Shown one piece after another: positions 32,165 to 44,175 of a stretch of DNA of 64,000 nt (position 1 is its first letter; each line of letters opens with the position of its first letter). Where the stretch lies: the NCBI GenBank assembly GCA_037127315.1, contig JBBBDQ010000231.1:185001-249000 (forward strand), read 5' to 3'. The DNA comes from Ascarosepion bandense (Eukaryota; Mollusca; Cephalopoda; Sepiida; Sepiidae). Under the pieces are notes generated by a model. It made no database searches, was not told the origin of the DNA, and saw only the letters and a program-made list of their open reading frames with translations. Made by a program: the position numbers and the translations under genes.

Positions 32165-32564
32165 TTAATTACTAGCAGTAATTACACCCGGCGTTGCTCG
32201 GGTGTAATGAAAGCTTTAAAACTAATCCATGGTCCTGGAACTCAGACTCTTTGGACGTTGGCACGAAAGACTAAAAATCAATAGTTGTTTCCAGTTAAAT
32301 GAGAAACCGTAGCCTAAAAGAAAAATGAATGGATGTAAGCCAAATTTTCATTTCCGGGTATCGATATCAAATAAGTTTTTTTCGTCGTAAACTGAAGTTT
32401 GAAGGCTAAATAAGTTCTCTGAGTAAATGGTATCATTGCTGAGACTCAGAACTACAATTATACCTACTTAGAGCCAAATCTGAAGCAAAAACTAAAATAA
32501 AAGGGCTGAAGAAATACAGACATACAGGCAGATAAACAGACACACATACAAACATCTTGCCTTT

Positions 32565-32597
<33 letters not shown>

Positions 32598-32932
32598 TAT
32601 CGATTTTCTGCACTATTGTAAGAACTGCAAACATGAAACTTCTGAATATCATTTCTTATGTCTTTGTCTATGAGTGTATAATTTTTGATTAAAATCGGAC
32701 CATACCTTCTATAACCCGATCTTTTCGATTATCGATTTTCGATATTTATCGGGGGTACGTCGACACAAAACCTAGCTAAGAACACTCGCTGACGCTTATA
32801 GTACAACTGTGTAAATTTTCAAGAAAATCGGTTCAGCCATTTCGGAGTCTATAGGTAACGCTCACACATACACACAGACACACACGCACATACACACAGA
32901 GACAAAGTTCCATTTATAAATAAGTTCAGATT
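32165..32932 (+). repeat. Dispersed repeat family T, near full length
   Basis: It starts at CCGGCGTTGCTCGGGTGTAA, passes ACTCAGACTCTTTGGACGTT, ATGGTATCATTGCTGAGACT, a TA array at 32565-32597, CTATGAGTGTATAATTTTTG, ATCGGGGGTACG and GAAAATCGGTTCAGCC, and ends in a CA-rich stretch with AAGTTCCATTTATAAATAAG. It is the most complete plus-strand copy. Confidence 0.8.
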
Positions 32933-33285
32933 ATCTACCAAATAATCTAGGAAACGATCAGACTAATCTGATTCATTGGGTAGCCTTTCTTCTAATCTTG
33001 TAAATCTTTTACACCTGGATACAGTAAAAAAATTGCATAATTTCCTTATGATGATTCACAATTAGAATTTTATTTGGAATATGTTTTCCATTTCCAATGC
33101 AAAATATATTTTTGTATTAAATACTATTTCAAATCATTTAATATAAAAGATATTAGCTTTGTTTAGGATTATTCTTGAAATAGTAAACTTTTGAAGTCAA
33201 TTCGGAATCAAAATCTGTGGAAATTAAGTATTTCAATCCATTTTTAATCCGATCTTTATACGTAAACAGGAGAGCCCGCGCCGTC
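32933..33285. other. AT-rich interval, nothing recognised
   Basis: No coding signal or shared repeat. Confidence 0.3.
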
Positions 33286-33530
33286 AAAAATGATGGCAAA
33301 GTATTTATTGTGTCGTGGTTGATACTATGCGTCATCCGGTTGCTCGGCTGTATAGAAGACAATGTGCGTTTAGCATAAGTAGTTGTCACTATCACAGACT
33401 CCGAGAAGTAACACCTAGTACTGTAAGAGACTGTAAATATTGTATTATACCTCTTGGTTGTACCACTCTAGTAATAAAGTAGTTCATCGACATTTCTCTG
33501 TCTATCTCTTCATTCCACGATACAACAGTA
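33286..33530 (+). mobile_element. Possible LTR 3' part
   Basis: ACTGTAAGAGACTGTAAATA, then CACTCTAGTAATAAAGTAGT (a polyadenylation-like signal) and a pyrimidine-rich end CTCTGTCTATCTCTTCATTC with CACGATACAACA. This layout (AATAAAG, then a T/C-rich U5, ending in CA) is like the end of a Ty3/gypsy LTR. No matching start, second LTR or duplication was found. Confidence 0.35.
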
Positions 33531-33666
33531 CTTATATCGATAAGCCGTCTCAAATGACAGCAGAATATATAGTGATGTGCCTACTATTGAATATCGTAAA
33601 TTAAGACATAAGAAAAAATCATACAAACCCCATGAGCGTGTAGAGGCAATGGCAACGTCGGCTCAG

Positions 33667-33984
<318 letters not shown>

Positions 33985-34340
33985 TATAAAAGTACACACG
34001 TTCTTTGTTATAATAGAGACTGTACTCAAAAATTGATAAAAGCTGTGACTCTAATATTTGGTGCTACTATTTTTCACATGACAAACCCAGTTCAAGAAGA
34101 TTGCAACGATCATTATCTGACGAAACAAAAATATCAACCTGCCCTATTCTAAACATAACGTCACTAATATTATATGCGTATAGTTATTTTAAGAAAAGTA
34201 ACGCTTCAAAAAGTAATGTTCAAATAAGTAACACGAAAATCCTCTGACTACGATTCTTGCAATAATTAGCGCTTGATAATCACCATGATTATCAAAAATA
34301 CTCCTTTAAAATTGTATATGAAAGAATTAACTTTGTATCA

Positions 34341-34643
34341 GCCAGTCAATTATGTGCCATACGTGACAAACGCTTGGGCAATCATGTCTGGAAAGAGATA
34401 TGACTAACTGGGCAGAAGATTTCCCCGCAGTACGTAGTCATTACTTTCTACGGTAAACTGGTTGTCAGCCAAGGCTATAGAACCCAATCTGTCCCTCTAT
34501 TTAATGGCGAAAGAGTTGACGGATTCATACTTTTCTTGAGGGGTTTTACGCGTATACGAATGCAACATATTCAACTGGAATTCGAACTCGGATCTTTACT
34601 TTCTTGTCCCTAGCCTATATCCACTGCACCATAACGTACATCC
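34341..34643 (-). mobile_element. SINE-A, near full length
   Basis: Minus strand: GTACGTTATGGTGCAGTGGA, box B-like GAGTTCGAATTCC, and a degenerate 3' hairpin CATATCTCTTTCCAGACATG. Its 5' end is shared with the duplication at 37384, where only the last 45 bp remain. Confidence 0.82.
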
Positions 34644-35185
34644 ATTACTTTGTACCGTTCACGAATAATTAGAATCAGGATGTGAAATGATATAGACGAA
34701 AGTCTGAAAACCCCAAAAACAGTAAAACACGTTTAAGTGAATCGTAGCTACCTGTTAACCAACTGCTATTGCAGACGCCTGCTCAGGCACATTTGTTTTT
34801 GTTCAACAGCCGCAGAGCCCAGCTAGTGTTTATATTGCAACTATGCTGAGGATACTGTAGTTAAGACTCTGAGAGCTAGAGAAAAGGTCAGAGATCGTAA
34901 TTTGGTGCGATCAATCAATAGCTTTTGATCAAGGCCAATACGCTAAAACGCATGGTCAGTATAACCTCTGAATTGGTAGCACATTTTTCACGGCTTGCTT
35001 TCTAATTTTCCTTACAACGCTTGGGCAAACCTGTGATATTGTTTAGAGGCACTTTCCAAACGTGATACACACTGACATCACTTCCCCAGGTCGATGACAT
35101 CAAAGAGTCACATCCTTGACAAATCGACCATGGTGAAGTTCGAGCCCTGGACTTGGGATTGTAAATGAATGAAACCCACCTAGCA
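34603..35185. repeat. Direct duplication D1, copy 1
   Basis: From CTAGCCTATATCCACTGCAC through GAAATGATATAGACGAAAGT, GCAGACGCCTGCTCAGGCAC and GTGATACACACTGACATCAC to AATGAATGAAACCCACCTA. It matches 37384-37890 almost throughout; this copy has about 80 extra bp near 34800-34880. It includes the first 40 bp of SINE-A. Near its end GTTCGAGCCCTGG is a box B-like phrase. Confidence 0.8.
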
Positions 35186-35613
35186 AATCAAATCTTTTAC
35201 TCAAATCTCAAAGAATAAAATCGGAAAAGAGGATATCAAAAGAAGAGATCTAAGGATGTTCTAAAACAAAACATTTGAAGAAGGTAATATCGACATTGAC
35301 TGCTGAAAATCCCGTGCAATGGACAGGAATCTCTGGAGATCCATTTTCAGAGACGTAACAACAACCTTCCAAACCAAACGATCATCTGAACTAGAGGGAA
35401 AAAAACAACATCGAACATAAAAATAACAACCACCAAGCCCTAATCCACCATCGGCAACAGCCTGTCCTTGATTTCGAAAAACCTTTTAAGCAAAATCGAT
35501 CTCATTTTTCTTCTCTGAGTCGACAACCCCAACCGACCGAGAAAAACAAGAAAGACCATCATCTTCGACCTCGAAGGGATAGGCACAATGATATGTGATA
35601 TGTTTACTCAACA

Positions 35614-35923
35614 GGATGTGCGTTATGGTGCAGTGGATATCGACTAAGAACAAAATATTGGAGATCCGAGTTCGGATTCCAGTTGAATTCGTTGCTTTTG
35701 CATACGCGCAAATACGATTGGGAAAGGTGTGAATCCGCTTTATTTTCTGGCTAAGGGTTAAATAGCAAGGCAGATTATATTCAATATCTTTGGTTGTCAA
35801 CCAATCTACCGCAGAATGTAATGGCAATCTACTGCGGTAAAATCATCTGCCCAGTCAGTCATGTCTCTCTCAAGACATGATCGCTCCAGTGTGTGTCATG
35901 TAAAGCACGTAATTGACTGACTG
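35614..35923 (+). mobile_element. SINE-A, full length
   Basis: GGATGTGCGTTATGGTGCAG, box B-like GAGTTCGGATTCCAG, and hairpin GTCATGTCTCTCTCAAGACA with CATGTAAAGCACGTAATTGA. Confidence 0.85.
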
Positions 35924-35954
35924 ATTTAGTCAGCAAGAAAATATAAGGTCTGTT

Positions 35955-36127
35955 TTGCATTTTATATTATCTTTCCAGCTTTCGACTGAGGTGTTTTACA
36001 TTCAGATTAAACATGTTGCGCTCTCCAAAGTTGATTTTATTCATTCAGGTACCTTGAACTATAACTGCGGCTCTTATTAGTTATTACTGGTAATCATGTA
36101 TGTTTGTGAGATTTGTTAATTTACGTT
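35955..36127. repeat. Direct duplication D2, copy 1
   Basis: GTGTTTTACATTCAGATTAA, TTCATTCAGGTACCTTGAAC and TATGTTTGTGAGATTTGTTA are repeated at 36882-37018 with changes. Confidence 0.7.
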
Positions 36128-36559
36128 ATACTAGCATTATAGCCCGGCGTTGCTTGGGTGTAATGAAAGCTTTAAAACTAATCCATGGTCCTGGAGCTCA
36201 GCCTCAGAATCGGATAAAAATTGTGGATTTGTATAAAGAACATACAGACAGTTAAACAGACACACAAACAAACATCTTACCTCTTATATATCTATATATT
36301 ATCGATTTTCTGCACTATTGTAAGAACTGCCACCTTGAAACTTCTGAATATTGTTTCTTATGTCTTTGTCTATGAGTGTATCAAGCTTGATTAAAATCGG
36401 ACCACTCCTATTACCAGATTTTTTCGATTATCGATTTTCGATATTTATCGGGGGTACCTAGACACAAAACATAGCTAAGAACACTTGCAGACGCATATAG
36501 TACAACTGTGTAAATTTTCAAGATAATTGGTTCGGCCGTTTCGCAGTCTATAGGTAACG

Positions 36560-36625
<66 letters not shown>

Positions 36626-36650
36626 GTTCCATTTATAAATAAGTTTAGAT
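36128..36650 (+). repeat. Dispersed repeat family T, internally deleted copy
   Basis: Starts GCCCGGCGTTGCTTGGGTGT, keeps ATCGATTTTCTGCACTATTG and ATCGGGGGTACC, and ends in a (CA)n array at 36563-36622 with AAGTTCCATTTATAAATAAG. The CAGACTCTTTGGACG block is deleted. Confidence 0.78.
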
Positions 36651-36690
36651 AAACTTTCTCGAATATACACTGCAACATACAAACATGAAA

Positions 36691-36870
36691 ACTGTTACGT
36701 GATACGCGCTTGTGTGATCATGTCTCGAAATAGACATGACTGACTGTGCAGAATATTTTCCCGGAGTAGGTTACCATTACTTTCAACGGTAGACAGGTTG
36801 CTAATTAATTTTATAGAAACCAACCTGTCCTGCTATTTAACCTTTAGCTGAAAGGTAAAGAGACGGATTA
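36691..36870 (-). mobile_element. SINE-A, 3' half
   Basis: Hairpin CATGTCTATTTCGAGACATG and GTTAAATAGCAGGACAGG on the minus strand. It ends near 36870, where duplication D2 copy 2 begins. Confidence 0.75.
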
Positions 36871-36881
36871 CTATGCGGTGT

Positions 36882-37018
36882 TTTACAATTGGATTAAACA
36901 AGTTACATTCACCAATGTTGATTTTATACATTCAGGTACTTTGAACTCTCGCTGCAGTTCTTATCAGTTATTTCTAGTAGTCGAGTATGTTTGTGAGATT
37001 TGTTGATTTACGTTGTAT
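36882..37018. repeat. Direct duplication D2, copy 2
   Basis: Matches 35955-36127 in the same direction. Confidence 0.7.
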
Positions 37019-37347
37019 AAACTTCTTCTGATATATGAAAATACAACGAATACATGAAAACACATAAAAACAACGAAAATACTATTGACTTAGGTGTTAT
37101 GGATTCATGTTTAGAAACCACACAAAATAATATCAAAAACAGATATGGAGAGATAAATTGTAAGTTATATTGAACAAAATATATTATATACAACCTGGAA
37201 CGCGGGTTCGTAAATACAGGAATACTAGGAATATTTTTAGTAGGAATCAATATATACAATCTTGTAAAGACGTAAGTCCGAGTAATGAGTCTAGATTATT
37301 ACTGACCAATAAAGCGGCGGTCCAACTACTCAGCTCCTCCTGCTCAC

Positions 37348-37349
<2 letters not shown>

Positions 37350-37386
<37 letters not shown>
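37350..37386. repeat. (TC)n microsatellite
   Basis: About 17 TC units joined directly to duplication D1 copy 2. Confidence 0.95.
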
Positions 37387-37391
<5 letters not shown>

Positions 37392-37887
37392 CTAGCCTAT
37401 AACCACTGCACCTTAACGTACATCCATTACTTTGTACCATTCATGAATAATTAGAATAAGGATGTGAAATGATACAGCCGAAAGTTTGAAAACCCAAAAA
37501 ACAGTAAAACACGTTTAAGTGAATCGTAGCTACCTGTTAACCAATTCCTACCGCAGACGCCTGCTCAGGCACATTTGACTTGAGCTAGAGAAAAGGAGAG
37601 AGATTGTAATTTCGTGCGATCGATCAATCGCTTTTGATCAAGGCTAAAACGCATTGTCAGTATAACCTCTGAATTGCTAGCACATTTTTCACGGCTGGCT
37701 TTGTAAATAGTTCAGTTTACCTAATTTCCTTTACAACCCTTGGGCAAACCTGTGGTATTGTTTACAGGCACTTTCCAAACGTGATACACACTGGCATCAC
37801 TTCTCCAGGCCGATGGTATCTCGACAAATCGACCATGGTGAGGTTCGAGCCCTGGCCTCGGGATTGTAAATGAATGAAACCCACCTA

Positions 37888-37890
<3 letters not shown>
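37384..37890. repeat. Direct duplication D1, copy 2
   Basis: Matches 34603-35185. It lacks the segment around 34800-34880 and carries a short insert TAAATAGTTCAGTTTACC near 37706. A long TG array follows at once. Confidence 0.8.
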
Positions 37891-37986
<96 letters not shown>

Positions 37987-37991
37987 CGTGT
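37891..37991. repeat. (TG)n microsatellite
   Basis: About 100 bp of TG with CG interruptions at about 37932 and 37982. Confidence 0.97.
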
Positions 37992-38235
37992 GATATAATC
38001 CCTGCCATTCTTTGTAGGCAGAATCATATGTACACCTTAGACGAGTCCATTTATTGTGCAAAAAGGGGTGGTCTCTAGCATTAGGTTAAGAGTATTTTCG
38101 TTGTTTTCATTATTGTGAATTTATTTGCAGTATGTATGCCATAATTTCTAATAGATAAGAAAGCAAATATTATACCGGACACATTGCAAAGTACGTCTGA
38201 AAAAATTCTAAAAGCAATTATAACACAAAAGAAGC

Positions 38236-38290
38236 TCGGTTACGTCATACGCGCTCGGGTGATCATGTCTCGAAAGAAACATGACTGACT
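38236..38290 (-). mobile_element. SINE-A, 3' terminal fragment
   Basis: GTCATGTTTCTTTCGAGACA hairpin and CGAGCGCGTATGACGTAA only. Confidence 0.7.
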
Positions 38291-38424
38291 CATTCTAAAG
38301 TAAATCTAAATAAACTTCATATATTTTGTATTGGGTAAACTGAGTGTAATGTATATTCAAATCAAAATTCAAATTATGAATAACCACAGGCAAATATATG
38401 CATTTTTTACTGTGTTTGATAATT

Positions 38425-38690
38425 AAAACCTGTCCAAAGTCTCATATTTACTGCCATGTTTACGAAGTGTTGTCCATTGTACGATCCGGCTTTCTTCAGG
38501 TGCTTGAAATTTCGAACTAAAACCTTTATTACATTTACTGGGGTATATCATTCTCATTATTGTAAGATGCTTACCAACTGAAGAAGGTCGATGCATACAA
38601 CGGCTGAAACGTCGTAAACATGGCAGTAAAAATGAGGTCAATAGTCCGAATAATGTAAAGAGCGTAAATACTACATCATTTTGGAAGTGT
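38425..38690. repeat. Inverted pair of family H repeats
   Basis: A minus-strand copy (38425-38570) and a plus-strand copy (38573-38690) meet head to head. ACTGCCATGTTTACGA at 38450 pairs with TCGTAAACATGGCAGT at 38612. CTGAAGAA with a following GGTCG-type stem and GAAACGTCG is kept in the plus copy. Confidence 0.7.
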
Positions 38691-38889
38691 AGACAAATAC
38701 TGTTAAAAATTGTTTACGATACTTAATGAATTAAATTTGTTCCATCATTTCTTAAATCATTTGCTTAAAAATTTGATAGATCATAATTAATTAAAAAAAT
38801 AGATAAAAGAATAGATAACAGAATAGATAATAGATAAAAAAAATAGATAAAAGAATAGATAAAAAATAGATAAACGTAATACCGTTGGG

Positions 38890-39295
38890 GACTAATTATA
38901 AGACAAATGTTTTAAATATGCATTGTTTATAGAAAATCGCACAAAGACTACTGCACTGTATAACATATTACTTCATAATATGGCAAATTTGTTCAGCATA
39001 ATTTCACTTTGAAGTAAATGAATGTTTTAGTTTATGGCACAATGATCTCCTAATAATGTGCTTCTGCCATGCTTGTTATCTATGTAGAATTTGGGAAACT
39101 TCATTAAATTATAAATTTTATAAGGCTGTGCTATAAACCTTATAAAAAAGAACTGATGTAGTTAATACAAAAGATAGTAAAATCAAAGTGTCAGAATTCC
39201 AGTGATTACTGCATTGAAATTTCAATACTATGTTTTTTTAATCTAGACATAATCGTTCATTTAATTTTATAAAAAGATTAAGGATTTTAAAAAAC
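38890..39295 (-). repeat. Unclassified repeat family U, copy 3 (inverse)
   Basis: Minus strand of AATTATAAATTTTATAAGGC, ACATATTACTTCATAATATG and AATGAATGTTTTAGTTTATG matches copies 1 and 2 at 31.2 and 31.8 kb in order. Confidence 0.65.
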
Positions 39296-39335
39296 ATTCC
39301 TGCCATTATTTACATTAGCAAACACCAAATCTCAA

Positions 39336-40034
39336 ATCTAGTGCAATATCTAGTGCAATATCTAGTGCAATATCTAGTGCAAAATCTAGGGCAATATCTA
39401 GTGCAATATCTAGTGCAATGTCTAGTGCAATATCTAGGGCAATATCTAGTGCAATATCTAGTGCAATGTCTAGTGCAATATCTAGGGCAATATCTAGGGC
39501 AATATCTAGTGAAATGTCTAGTGCAATATCTAGTGCAATATCTAGGGCAATATCTAGTGCAATGTCTAGTGCAATGTCTAGAGCAAAATCTAGGGCAATA
39601 TCTAGGGCAATATCTAGGACAATATCTAGTGCAATATCTAGTGCAATATCTAGTGCAATATCTAGTGCAATATCTAGTGCAATGTCTAGTGCAATATCTA
39701 GTGCAATATCTAGTGCAAAATCTAGGGCAATATCTAGTGCAATATCTAGTGCAATGTCTAGTGCAATGTCTAGTGCAATATCTAGTGCAAAATCTAGGGC
39801 AATATCTAGTGCAATGTCTAGTGCAATGTCTAGTGCAATATCTAGTGCAATATCTAGTGCAAAATCTAGGGCCATATCTAGTGCAATATCTAGTGCAATA
39901 TCTAGGGCAATATCTATGACAATATCTAGTGCAATATCTAGGGCAATATCTAGGGCAATATCTAGTGCAATATCTAGGGCAATATCTAGTACAATATCTA
40001 GTGCAATATCTAGGGCAATATCTAGTGCAATATC
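39336..40034. repeat. 12-bp minisatellite, ~58 units, no indels
   Basis: The unit is TCTAGTGCAATA with variants GGG for GTG, GCAATG and GCAAAA. Every unit is exactly 12 bp over 699 bp: TCTAG recurs in the same phase throughout. Because 12 is divisible by 3 all frames stay open, giving artefact frames on both strands (up to 234 codons; ALDI repeats on the minus strand). The GCAAAA variant is always followed by TCTAGGG, and recurs at 72-bp spacing at 39709, 39781 and 39853, a six-unit higher-order repeat. Confidence 0.97.
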
Positions 40035-40620
40035 TTATTTTTGTGTTCGGTTACTGGGGCAGGCAAATGTATTTCTGTTTGTAATAATGCAAAATATATA
40101 CTCAAAGCCAGTAATAAAGTAGTGTGGTATTCCAAAACTAGATAAAATACAATAAAACAACGAAATATTGCAATTAGATAAAATCTAATTTTTGTAACAA
40201 TACAGTAATGGTAAAATCAAATATTCGTGAATCACGTTTTGTCTTTTGCGAATTTAGATTCTGTTCCTATGGAATTTCTTTTTCTGATGACGCCAGTTCA
40301 TTGACGGAAAAATTTCAAATTAGAAAATGAAAAAAAGAAGATAACGTTCATAATAGCTTAAGAAAGACAAAATTATCTCAGACAGTGAACAATTTATATT
40401 TAAACTTTCTTAGGAAAACATAACAATGTACCTAAATATAAAAAAATTAATCCTTAACAAAGAACTATTCTTTAAGCAGATACATATAAATGAGACATTC
40501 CTGCCCAAATACACTCAATATATATTGACGTAAATGAATAAATATACATTTGAGGAGGGTGTACACATAGATAGTATTATTATTCAGTTAATAAAACAGT
40601 GCTCAATGTATGAACAAAGC
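40035..40620. other. AT-rich interval, nothing recognised
   Basis: Poly-A rich with no coding signal. No shared repeat was noticed. Confidence 0.3.
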
Positions 40621-40623
40621 AGT

Positions 40624-40925
<302 letters not shown>

Positions 40926-41309
40926 GTATATATATTTATATATAATATTAACTATAGCAACACCAATAGTAAGAGAATTAACTCCACCAAAACTAGTATT
41001 AATCAAGCTATAATTTAAATCATCATGAATAACCAATCGAGAACAAACTCAGAGGGGAAAATAAGGGGAAGAAAAGAAACAAAGTACATGAACAAAAAAG
41101 TCAAGCACTCGTAAGAAAGAAAAAAAAACCAAGATGAAAAACCTAATTCCATTCGTTGTTGGCTCTTGCTTAGATTTTATGTCTATATATATGTGTGTGT
41201 AACAACATAAAAAGCTCTATACCCAATATTCTGTACTCTTATCACAAAACTGATTCACAATTATTAAACTGAATATTGCTTTCACACATAGTCGGGTGCT
41301 TTTCCTCTA

Positions 41310-42297
41310 TGTTTAGGCATTTTTCATAATGTCCAAAAAAGAACCTGCAATATTTGCTTGTCCTGACATGGAATCTTGGCTTCAGTCACTTTTCCAGCGA
41401 CGTAAGATTGCTTTCCTTTTCCTTTTCTATCAATACTTTCATGGTAATTATTTTATTGAGTCTTGATATTCGTAAATATTCATTGTGGATTCGTTCTTAA
41501 AATTTGTTATTTCTATTCTCTAACCCCACAGCCAAATTTTATATATGGAAACTAATTAGGACTTCACAGAGAGTTTAAGGTATTATGGTGTTCGTAGTAA
41601 GAATGATGAGTAAGAATGTGTTGTTTTAGCGTAAGGTGTTGTGGTGCAATGGATATCAACTCGGAATGACAAATCGGTTATAGATTGGGTTCTATAGCCT
41701 TGGTCGGCAACCTGTCTACCGCAGAAAGCAATGGAAACCAACTGCGGGATAATCTTCTGTCCAGTCAGTCATGTCTCTTTCGAGACATGATCGCCCAAAA
41801 CGTGTATCACGTATGGTTTTAAACTGACTGATTGATACTGTGGTATGTATGGGTTAGTAATGGTGGCTATCTAAGTTTATTAGACAAAATGAAAGCCAGC
41901 CTTCCTGTACCTCCACTTTTGACTTTTTCCCAAGTTATTGTCTTTGCAAAATATATAATGTTTTTTTTGCTTTTATGCACAGACTTTATGGATTTAAGCA
42001 CAGTGCAGTATTGGCGGCATGGTCTCATTATTTCACAGTTGAAATGGCTGCATATACCCTTAAGTACTATATTAACATTATTTTTCTCTCGCACTACCAG
42101 TTTGTGGAACTCTCTTCCGGATTTTTGTTTATCAGTCTACTTTTATCTTAATTCAAATGAAATATCCATTGTTATCTTCTGTCTTCCTAATTACTGTTTT
42201 CTCTCTAAATTATTTTTGTATTTTTCAAGATCTCACACTAAGTAATTTCTTACATCTTAGTTGCTTTATTGCCTTGCTTTTGTTGAAGTTTTAAAAA
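41310..42297 (+). mobile_element. Diverged LINE family L copy, interrupted by SINE-A
   Basis: 5' piece: TTCATAATGTCCAAAAAAGA, then TTTCTATCAATACTTTCATG (FYQYFHG). 3' piece from about 42075: TTTTTCTCTCGCACTACCAG (FSRTTSLWNSLP), ending TATTGCCTTGCTTTTGTTGA. SINE-A sits between them. Confidence 0.65.
41634..41833 (+). mobile_element. SINE-A, internally deleted
   Basis: The head (GTGGTGCAATGGATATCAAC) joins directly to TATAGATTGGGTTCTATAGC. About 110 bp including box B are missing. The hairpin GTCATGTCTCTTTCGAGACA is perfect. Confidence 0.8.
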
Positions 42298-42530
42298 TAT
42301 ATAATAATATTTAGCCAAATGTATATCCCTGTGAAATGTCTCCCTTTTCCATATATAAAAATATAGAGACAGATTAGTCTCTTAAGTAAATAGTAGATTT
42401 GTTACTAATTTAAATTAACGCAACTGTAGGCTGGAATTTACATCATGACTGCTATAATCCCCTGTCTGCAAGACTTGTATGTTTGTAAAATATCCATTAA
42501 AACACCTGATTTTAACTAGTCATAACCTGG

Positions 42531-42810
42531 CTGGGGGAGTGGCGCAGTGGATATCGGCTCAATCTGAGAACCGAGTTCAAATTCATGTTGAATTTGTTGT
42601 ATCGCTTACGCGCAAATACCTTTGGGGAAAGTATTAAGACGTCTCTTCTCCCTCTAGCTAGGGGTTAAATAACAGAAAAAATTGGGTTCTATAGCCTTAG
42701 CTGGCAACCAGTCTCCTGTAGTAGTAATGACAACCTACTGCGGGAAAATCTTCTGGTCAGTCAGTCATGTCTGTTAAGCGTGTATCATGTATGTCACTTA
42801 AATGACTGAC
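42531..42810 (+). mobile_element. SINE-A, near full length
   Basis: GGGGAGTGGCGCAGTGGATA, box B-like GAGTTCAAATTCATG, AAATACCTTTGGGGAAAGTA. The 3' hairpin is collapsed (GTCATGTCTGTTAAGCG), so it is an older copy. Confidence 0.8.
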
Positions 42811-43039
42811 AGATCTGGAGTAATGGAGAGCTGGTTGGATTGAAGAATCGTTGGTGAAATTTTTTCTGTGCTGTGTATAAAAAGCATAAACACATATTCT
42901 GACATACTGAAGAGTTATTGGCGCAAGTGGTATAAATACAACAGTAACATCAAAAGCAGCAACAACAGTAACAACAATAGTCGTTTGTACTCCAGTATCA
43001 AAACTAATTTAAATAATTCAGAAGAAAACTAAAAATTGT

Positions 43040-43830
43040 CTAATTTCTTTTACTCCTGATGCGGTGACAAATACGATAGCTGAATTCACATACAATTCAG
43101 ATGATGGAATTAATTCTTCTGCTTAATTTAGAAGATACGAGCTAATTTACACATAAGACTGGGGTGACAGAAAAAACCAAAAAGACAAGATTTTTAATGA
43201 GGCAGCTGACACCAGTAAAACATACTGTACTTCTGTACTACTGAGAAAACTAGGAGAAATTTGCTTTGACGAAAAGTTAAATATCCTGACTAAAAGTTTA
43301 GAGAAAAAAGAAAACTAGGAGAAATTTGCTTTGACGAAAAGTTAAATATCCTGACTAAAAAGTTTAGAGAAAAAAGAAAACTAGGAGAAATTTGCTTTGA
43401 CGAAAAGTTAAATATCCTGACTAAAAGTTTAGAGAAAATAATCTGACGGGGAAAAGAAGACGAAAATTTTGTCATATATGCTGGAATCGGTAACAAAAAG
43501 TGTGAAACTTTCAAACTAAACGAACTGACCCCGGATAGGTTTAAAGAATTAATTTCCTTCAATGTCTGTCGACGATAAAGGAAGAAAATAAAAAACAAAC
43601 ACTACAAGAAATATCGGACAAAAAATTTGAGACAGAATGCAGAGGAAGCTGAAGAAAAAGAATGTACATATATATAAGCTAGAGAAAATGTTGAAAATGA
43701 GAAATTAATCTATATTTAAAATGTGGAAGAATGCATCTCAAAGATGACTGTCACGTTAAGACTTTCAAGTGCTAAAAAGATTATGAAATAAAATGTCTCA
43801 TAGTAAAACTAAAGCAAGAAAAAGTTATCA
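43040..43830 (+). pseudogene. Gypsy gag remnant with zinc-knuckle
   Basis: Read in broken frames: a capsid-like stretch with FRRYELI, LLRKLGEICFDEKLN, and near 43715-43775 KCGRMHLKDDCHVKTFKC, which keeps the C-G-x2-H-x4-C spacing of a nucleic-acid-binding zinc knuckle (the first Cys reads Leu-Lys-Cys). A 65-66-bp block is tripled inside it. It would form the capsid-like particle if intact. Confidence 0.7.
43245..43440. repeat. 65-66-bp tandem triplication inside gag
   Basis: GAAAACTAGGAGAAATTTGC starts at 43245, 43310 and 43376. The copies are almost identical, so the amplification is more recent than the decay of the host element. Confidence 0.93.
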
Positions 43831-43884
43831 CAAAAAATTGTACATAACGTTGAGACGGAAAAATAATTTTAGAAAACCAACGAA

Positions 43885-44175
43885 AATAAATGTATGTGAA
43901 AATTAATTATGAGAATGTAAAAATGCAACTGGATACTGGTAGTTATATCACAGTAATGAATGAAGACACATGGTAAGCAAACATAAGACCTATATTACAA
44001 AGAACATCAAAAACTATACTTGGCGTGTCGACTGAGAAATTATTTGTTGTTAATAAATTAACATACAATGTTTCATTTCATATTAAGTGAGTCAAACTTA
44101 AGTCATATGTGTTAAAAATGCTAGAAATTATTTGTTACTGACAGGCTGGAATTATTCGAGTTATGGGATTTATCT
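43885..44175 (+). pseudogene. Gypsy aspartic protease remnant
   Basis: The frame reads VKMQLDTGSYITVMNEDTW (19 residues), with the DTG-S active-site motif of retroviral-type proteases, followed by a stop; later pieces resemble ILGVSTEKLF. Confidence 0.75.

Noticed and set aside
37721..38078. THTH and CVCV frames over TG/CA arrays
   Set aside because: Pure translation of (TG)n or (CA)n.
39418..40122. Longest open frame (234 codons) over the 12-bp array
   Set aside because: All frames are open because the unit is 12 bp; repeated SSAI/ALDI/VQYL peptides have no independent support.
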